NCBI GenBank assembly: GCA_947683425.1
Contig: CANTUQ010000077.1
Location: 4,085,001 to 4,149,000, forward strand
Direction: 5' to 3'
Source of the DNA: Excoecaria cochinchinensis
Lineage: Eukaryota > Streptophyta > Magnoliopsida > Malpighiales > Euphorbiaceae
DNA length: 64,000 bases
The number at the start of each line of letters is the position of its first letter. The stretch's first letter is position 1. The notes beneath the pieces are model-generated. The model made no database searches and was not told the origin of the DNA. It was given only the letters and a program-made list of their open reading frames with translations. The translations under genes were made by a program, and so were the position numbers. Below, in pieces: positions 58,173 through 64,000 of this stretch.

Positions 58173-58820
58173 ATCGCAGACCAAAAATGCAATAAATGGA
58201 CTGGATTTTAAATTAGTCATTTTGAATTTAAATATGTTGTATATTTTATTCGAAATAATATTGTACTAATAAGGAAATATTCCTTTTTATTTTAATCAAG
58301 AATATTCTTTCCTTAAAAGACTCTACATTAACCGCTAATTAGGGTTAACGTGTGACTATAAATAGTTATAGTCATTAAGCACTAATTATTCTAATCATTT
58401 TTCTGTTGTAGTCTTTATCTAAAGAAAAGAGAGAAAAAGGGTTTTGTCTTTTTAAGCTGCCACTGTTTTCTTTCAGAAAGAAAAAGACAGTGAGAATAAT
58501 TTAAAATCCAGATGCACGTGAAGGGAGCTAGCACCCCTGCAATCCATTCATCCTCATTCATGTGTATGGATACCAATAGAAGGTGGTTGTTCCTTAGAGC
58601 AGCACATAGAATTCGATTCAACTTAGAGAAGTCATGCATTTGCACTATGAAAGACAGCAGGGCTGATCAGATTAAATTCTTAATTCAACGTTCCTGCACT
58701 ACAATAGGTTAGTAATCGTTATCCTTCCTTTCTGAATCAATTGGATTGCATGGATCCTATTTGGATTTTATTCTATTTTCGCTGCACGATAATTTTGAAT
58801 AATTCCATTAAAACCCAACA
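58173..58820 (+). other. unassigned sequence, right half, with TATA box in a hairpin
   Basis: Continues 9005-9848. TATAAATA at 58357-58364 lies in a perfect inverted repeat TGACTATAA-ATAG-TTATAGTCA (58353-58374). Downstream sequence looks like a transcribed leader; no coding frame is convincing. It ends with CCCAACA at 58820, a possible LTR edge. Confidence 0.4.
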
Positions 58821-59711
58821 TTGGAGGAGCACGATGGTGCCTTTCATGTCGCCACCTGACATTGAATGTGGCCAAGAAAAGAAAGAAAAGTGTTTGGTTT
58901 TGAGGAAAGAGAAAAAAAGATTTCAAGCCGTAAAATAATGGTGGTCGTGATGGGTTCGCTGTCAGGTTGTCACCGGCCTCTTCATCTTTCTCTCCCCTAT
59001 TTTCCCCCTTTTTTCTTCCTCTCCCTCTCTGTTCTTCCCTCCCTTTTTCTTTTTATGTTTTTTGCATTTTCTCGATTATTCTATTTTGCTCTTCCTCTTT
59101 TTTTTTTAATTTCTAAAAAATTCTAGGATCCTTATGACAATTTTTCTTATTATTTACTTATATATATATTAATTTATTTAATTACTTATTTATGTATATA
59201 ATTTATTCATAACAATATAATTGGCCCATACTTATGGTAAATAACATTATTTTCCAATCTAAAAATTACGGTCAAATAATTCAAAATGTGGAGTGCTACA
59301 TTTCTTCCCCTTTTAGAAAAATTTGGTCCTCGAAATTCATCTGAAATTGGACAATAAAGCACAATTCATCCCTATATATCCTTCTACCTTAATAATGATT
59401 AGCATATACACTTATCCAACTACTTACTTTCCTTAATTCTTATTTAACCCTTATTTCCTCCCGTTATCCTAGATCCAGAATTACCCAAACCTCGGTTGTA
59501 ATACCACTAAAATGTAACACCCTATACATGGTCTGATGAGCGAGTCGGATAAGAATGTTATAATTTATTTTAAGATCCGTTATATACAAATAATAAAATT
59601 TTCTTTGTTAAAATTAGAATTACTCTAAATTTTACTATTCATTCTGTTGAAATTTCGACAGAGTTTCCTTTATAATATTGCCTATCCCTCTGTAAGGAAA
59701 AATTCTTTTAC
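58821..59711 (-). mobile_element. element H: Tekay-like minimal element, truncated
   Basis: On the minus strand the right LTR ends GGGTGTTACA (59513), followed by a decayed PBS (AGTGGTATTACAACC), about 190 bp of non-coding sequence, AATTTCGAGGACCAAATTTT, the PPT AAAAGGGGAAGAAA and the next LTR starting TGTAGCACTCC (59300). The interior is 212 bp and codes for nothing. The left LTR is truncated near 58821 and the right LTR is cut at 59712 by element I. Confidence 0.7.
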
Positions 59712-60360
59712 TGTGATGGCCCAAAATTGTGAATTTTGTGAATAGTAATTTTCAAACCATGAATAATGACACTAGGGTGAATATTATCTCTCAAAATCGA
59801 AAAATATTTTATTGAACAATTGGATATAACATGTCAACAATAGTCCAAGGATGAAATTTGGGGTCAAATAGGCCTTGAAAATGCAAAAAAGTAAGAAAAT
59901 CAGTTTTAGACATCAGTGGTTAAGGGACAGGCATCCCTGGTGAGGGACGGGCGTCCGTCACCTCAAATCAGTAAAAATCAGCCCGATTGACCAATTTTAA
60001 TCAAGTTTGACCGGACCATAACTTATGTTATGGAGCTCAGAAAAATAATAAAAAAATATGGACACACTCATATTTATGAGGAGAATCATATGGTAAAAAA
60101 AATAATTTTATGGTGACACTGAAAATTTGGCTATCAGACAGATAAAAAATTATTGGATCGGGAAATAGTCTCCGATTGACTTGAAAATATTCATATAGCC
60201 TAATGAATATATTTTGAGAATTATGGAAGTATTTTTATGAGGAATTGAGCTTGGAAAGTGGTAAAAGTTAATTGGGTCAAAATAATCATTATTTAACCTA
60301 ATTGGGCTTAAGATTGGGTTGGCCCATTTGGAAGGCACTAGAAAAGCCCACCTTGAGTGC

Positions 60361-60370
60361 TTATAAAAGG
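60361..60370 (+). promoter_or_regulatory. TATA box of element I LTR
   Basis: TTATAAAAGG in a unique position, with a C/T-rich leader downstream. Confidence 0.5.
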
Positions 60371-61929
60371 TAGAAATATCTACCCCTCTCTAGATTTCTT
60401 TCCTCTCTTCATCCACCTTCCTTTGCCGAATGAAATTATCTCCATTCTTTCTATGTTTTCTTCATTTCTTTTTCAAATTTTCCACCAAACCAAAGCCTCT
60501 CTAGCATATTTCAGCCCCTTTTCTCAACTATTAGCACCTCTAGAGCTCATTTGAAGTGGATGATTGAGGAGAAATCAAGGAAAGAAGATTATGTGCTAAA
60601 AATCAAGTAAGTGATTTTGAGGTTTTGTGACGCGCGCCGAACCCCGTGGCACCCTCGAAGCCCGCCTTTAGGGCAATCGGGAGAGGTTTATTAAAACTTG
60701 TAAGAAATTATAAGTGCGTCCATTTTGAGCAACAAGGAGGTTTCTTGGAGTCGCCACCCAATAGAACATTGAGAAAGGTCGTCTAGCCTCAGTGAGTCTA
60801 AGACGGCGCTGCTATGTCCATTTTGGGCAAGCTAGAGGTGTCTTGGAGATCCCACCCTAATAGAACATTAGGATGGTCCTCTCGCCTCATGGAGCCTAGG
60901 AGTATGCAAATTAAAGCCTTTTTACGGGACACAAGAGGTGTCTTAGAAGTCCCATTCCAATGGAACATTGAAATGGTTCTCTCACCTCGTTGAGCCCAAA
61001 GACCAGAGATGGTTCGAGACTTCCCATTTATTCATACCTTGATTAAGTTTATAATTGAGTTTTGAATTTAGCATTTCATCCCATTTCTCATTCAATTTTA
61101 ATGCAATTTAATTAAAACGCACATCAATCACATAACGAAAGCGGTAAATGAAAGCAAAATAAATTACAACAAAACTAGGGGCAGAATACAACCTCCATTT
61201 GTAAATAAAATACAAATAATACATAAATCGGGCTATTTATTAAAGATGAGGGTATTGGTCCTCTCATGCATAATTAAAAAAAATAATTTTAAAGTGATAA
61301 TTTATTTTCGATGAAAAATCTAGGATATTGGTCCCATTTTTATATTTAAAATCCAATTTAGTTTAATAGAAATATTTTTGTGATTTTTTAATTAACGTGC
61401 ATAAAAATAAAATTAAATAAACTTATTATAAATTACATATTAGAAATAAAATAATGAAAGCAAAGTAATGAAAATAATAAAAATAACAAGTCAACTCCCA
61501 AATGGATCTTCAAATCTTCATGGGCTCCCACTTGGTAAAAACTCACACATAAAAAATAAGTATTGAAAATAGAAGAAAAAAAAATAAATAAAAGTGAAGT
61601 TAGTAAAAAATTAATTAAACATATAACATGAAAACAATTAAATTAAAGAAATCAAAATTGCATCATGTATGACAAGCCAATTAAAATGATATAATAAAAA
61701 TATGCAATCTAATTAATTAACAACTTAGCATGCATAAAAAATAACATAATAATAATAAAATTCAACATGCATAAAATAACAATAATAACATCCAATCATG
61801 CATAAAAATATAAATACTAATAGTAATAATAAAATTGAACAAGAATAAGGATAATAATACTAATACTAATGATGGTAGTAACTACAATAATAATAATAAC
61901 ACAATAATAACAAAGAATATGAACAATCA

Positions 61930-61953
61930 ATAATAATAATAATAATAATAATA

Positions 61954-61993
<40 letters not shown>
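61930..61993. repeat. inverted AAT/ATT microsatellite
   Basis: A run of AAT units passes directly into ATT units at about 61955, so the two halves are complementary and can fold on each other. The duplicated flank ACAATCA.ATAA / AAAGAATATGAACAATCA suggests the inversion arose with a local duplication. Confidence 0.85.
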
Positions 61994-61995
<2 letters not shown>

Positions 61996-62129
61996 AGACA
62001 TAATAATATCAAAGAATATGAACAATCATATAAACATACAAGAACAATAGGAAATAAAATAAACATGGCATGTTTAAGGCATGATAATAATAATACCAAT
62101 AATAATATGGACAATCACATAAGCACATT

Positions 62130-62422
<293 letters not shown>

Positions 62423-64000
62423 TATGAACAATTCAATTAAATATGGAAGAATAAAATGAAAATAAAAATAAGCCAATTATGCTAAAACATGTTAAATGAT
62501 AATACTAATAATATATGTGAACAAAAATGATGACAATGATATGAACATGAACAATTAAATAAGAAATAAGAGTAAGAAATAATAATATGAACAATTAAAT
62601 AAAAAATAAAAAAAGAAGTAAAAATATGAACAATTAAATAATAGATCTAAAAGAATTTACATGATAATTGATTAAATAAAATCAATAGAATAAGAAAATA
62701 AGAAGAAAATGATAGAACTAAAAGAATTTACATGTTAACTAATTAATTGGAAACAAAAAAAAGAAATTAAAATTAAATTAAGAAATTGAGCCAAGAATGT
62801 TTACCCTCAAAATTTATCTTGAAGAAATGAAGGTAGATCCAATTCTTTGTCTTGATTGTAAGAATAAAATTAGAAAAATAAATTATTGAAAATGAATTTT
62901 TACTCAAGAACAAATAATTGCTTTATTTGTCTCAAAGTAAAAAATTATGAAACGAAAAGAAGAAAATTCCTCAGAACAAAACTTATTCTTTTTGCCTTAA
63001 GAATTATCTTGGAAGATCCTTTAGAAAAATTGAGAGAATTTGTTTGAGAGAAAAAAGAAGAAGAAAAATAATTTTCTAAAGAAAATCCCCCTAATTCTCT
63101 CTCCAAAATCCTTTTTATTCCTCCCCCAAAATCAGATTTTTTAATGAAAAATTAAATTGACTTAATTTCAATAAAAGAAAAAAACTGAAGAAAATCAAAA
63201 GTTTGGAATTTTAAAAGTTTTACCATTGAATTCTACTAAAAAAATTGAAGAAAAATGAATTTTTGGGGCCAAAATGGCCAAAAAGGGAAAAACGGCGAAA
63301 ATGGGCGAAGAGGAGGCGCCAGGGCGTAAGCGACGCCCGTCGGCTCGCCCGACAGGCGTCCCCCGCACGCAGTAGTGCGCGCGGGCGTCGCTTAGCGCGC
63401 GGGCGTGCGCGCCCCGTGAGCTCTCCGCCTGCGTGGCTGGGCGCTGCGGCGCGCGCCCAGCGCTGCCGCAGCCCCACCACATTCGCGCGAAATATATATT
63501 TTTTTTTTCAAATTTTCTATAAAACACAAAAATGAAAAAATCACTTTTTTTTTATCCCAAAATAATTTTTAAAACATTTTTAAAATATATTTTTATTCAT
63601 TCCTAACAAATCAAAACGACAAGTAAATTATCACTTCCAACTTTCATTCTTTTTGCCTATAAATCGGCACACTTAATTTCATCATTGGGTAATCCTGATC
63701 AAGACTACTCGGGACCCGGTGTCTACAGGTTTTTAATTTAATTTGATGGTTTCTATGGATAGATTTGAGGATAGTCAGCATGAATATATGGTTATATTGA
63801 ATTAAGAAGCAAAGAAAATAAGGATTTCTAACTAGGGTGTGTTCGTCCATTTTGAAGAAAGAGGAAGAGAAAGAAGCTTTTATGGTGAAAGGCATAGAAA
63901 TGAAGGTTTTGAGAGTGAAGAGCAAGGTTTAAAGGTATGTGGATACAATATCCCTCTTTTTCCATTATTTTTGTGTAGGTTTTAATGTATGTTTAGTACG

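Noticed and set aside
58415..59126. Short frames of 60-90 codons in 58415-59126
   Set aside because: No recognisable domain, several frames overlap, and the region is LTR-like non-coding sequence.

Overview
This window looks like transposon-packed heterochromatin from a flowering plant, most likely a eudicot. The evidence is plant-specific retroelement lineages: Ty3/gypsy Tat/Ogre-like, Athila and Tekay-like, Ty1/copia, plus a plant CACTA (En/Spm) DNA transposon. I see no host gene, rRNA, tRNA or CRISPR array that I can support. Almost every coding stretch is part of a transposable element, and most are broken by stops and frameshifts. Coordinates of element ends come from reading LTR termini (TG...CA), primer-binding sites (PBS), polypurine tracts (PPT) and flanking target-site duplications (TSDs) by eye.

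Layout. 1-6042: a minus-strand copia element with its 5' LTR at 5300-6042 and an unusual 2-kb leader that holds a dense CACGTG array and a gene-like fragment; its 3' end lies outside the window. 6043-6127: the tail of a Tat-type LTR. 6128-9004: the 3' part of an internally deleted CACTA element. 9005-9848 and 58173-58820: the two halves of an unassigned LTR-like sequence, split by a 48-kb nest. 58821-64000: a minus-strand Tekay-like element with a tiny interior (H), then a plus-strand LTR (I) carrying a Tat-type solo LTR (G, 60626-63727).

The nest, 9849-58172. Element C (minus, Tat-like) carries element D (12115-18487, Tekay-like with 3.1-kb LTRs and a 224-bp interior) in its 3' LTR and element B in its 5' LTR. 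Element B (minus, Tat-like, nearly full pol with protease, G-patch, RT, RNase H, a second archaeal-type RNase H and integrase) carries element A in its 5' LTR. Element A (plus, Tat-like, gag but almost no pol) carries element F (35458-43027, Athila-like with gag and ATHILA ORF-1 but no pol) in its 5' LTR. One large deletion, joined near 24790, fused what remains of B's 3' LTR to C's gag.

Functionally this is an autonomous-type element (B) beside several gag-only or coding-free relatives that would depend on proteins made elsewhere. The most interesting leads are the gag-retaining pol-less derivatives (A and C with what looks like the same deletion, and F), the G-patch domain after the B protease, the paired palindromes built on CACGA-S-TCGTG in two unrelated LTR families, the G-box array in the copia leader, CpG-rich islands kept in every well-preserved Tat-type LTR, and element-specific tandem repeats in the Tat 3' regions.
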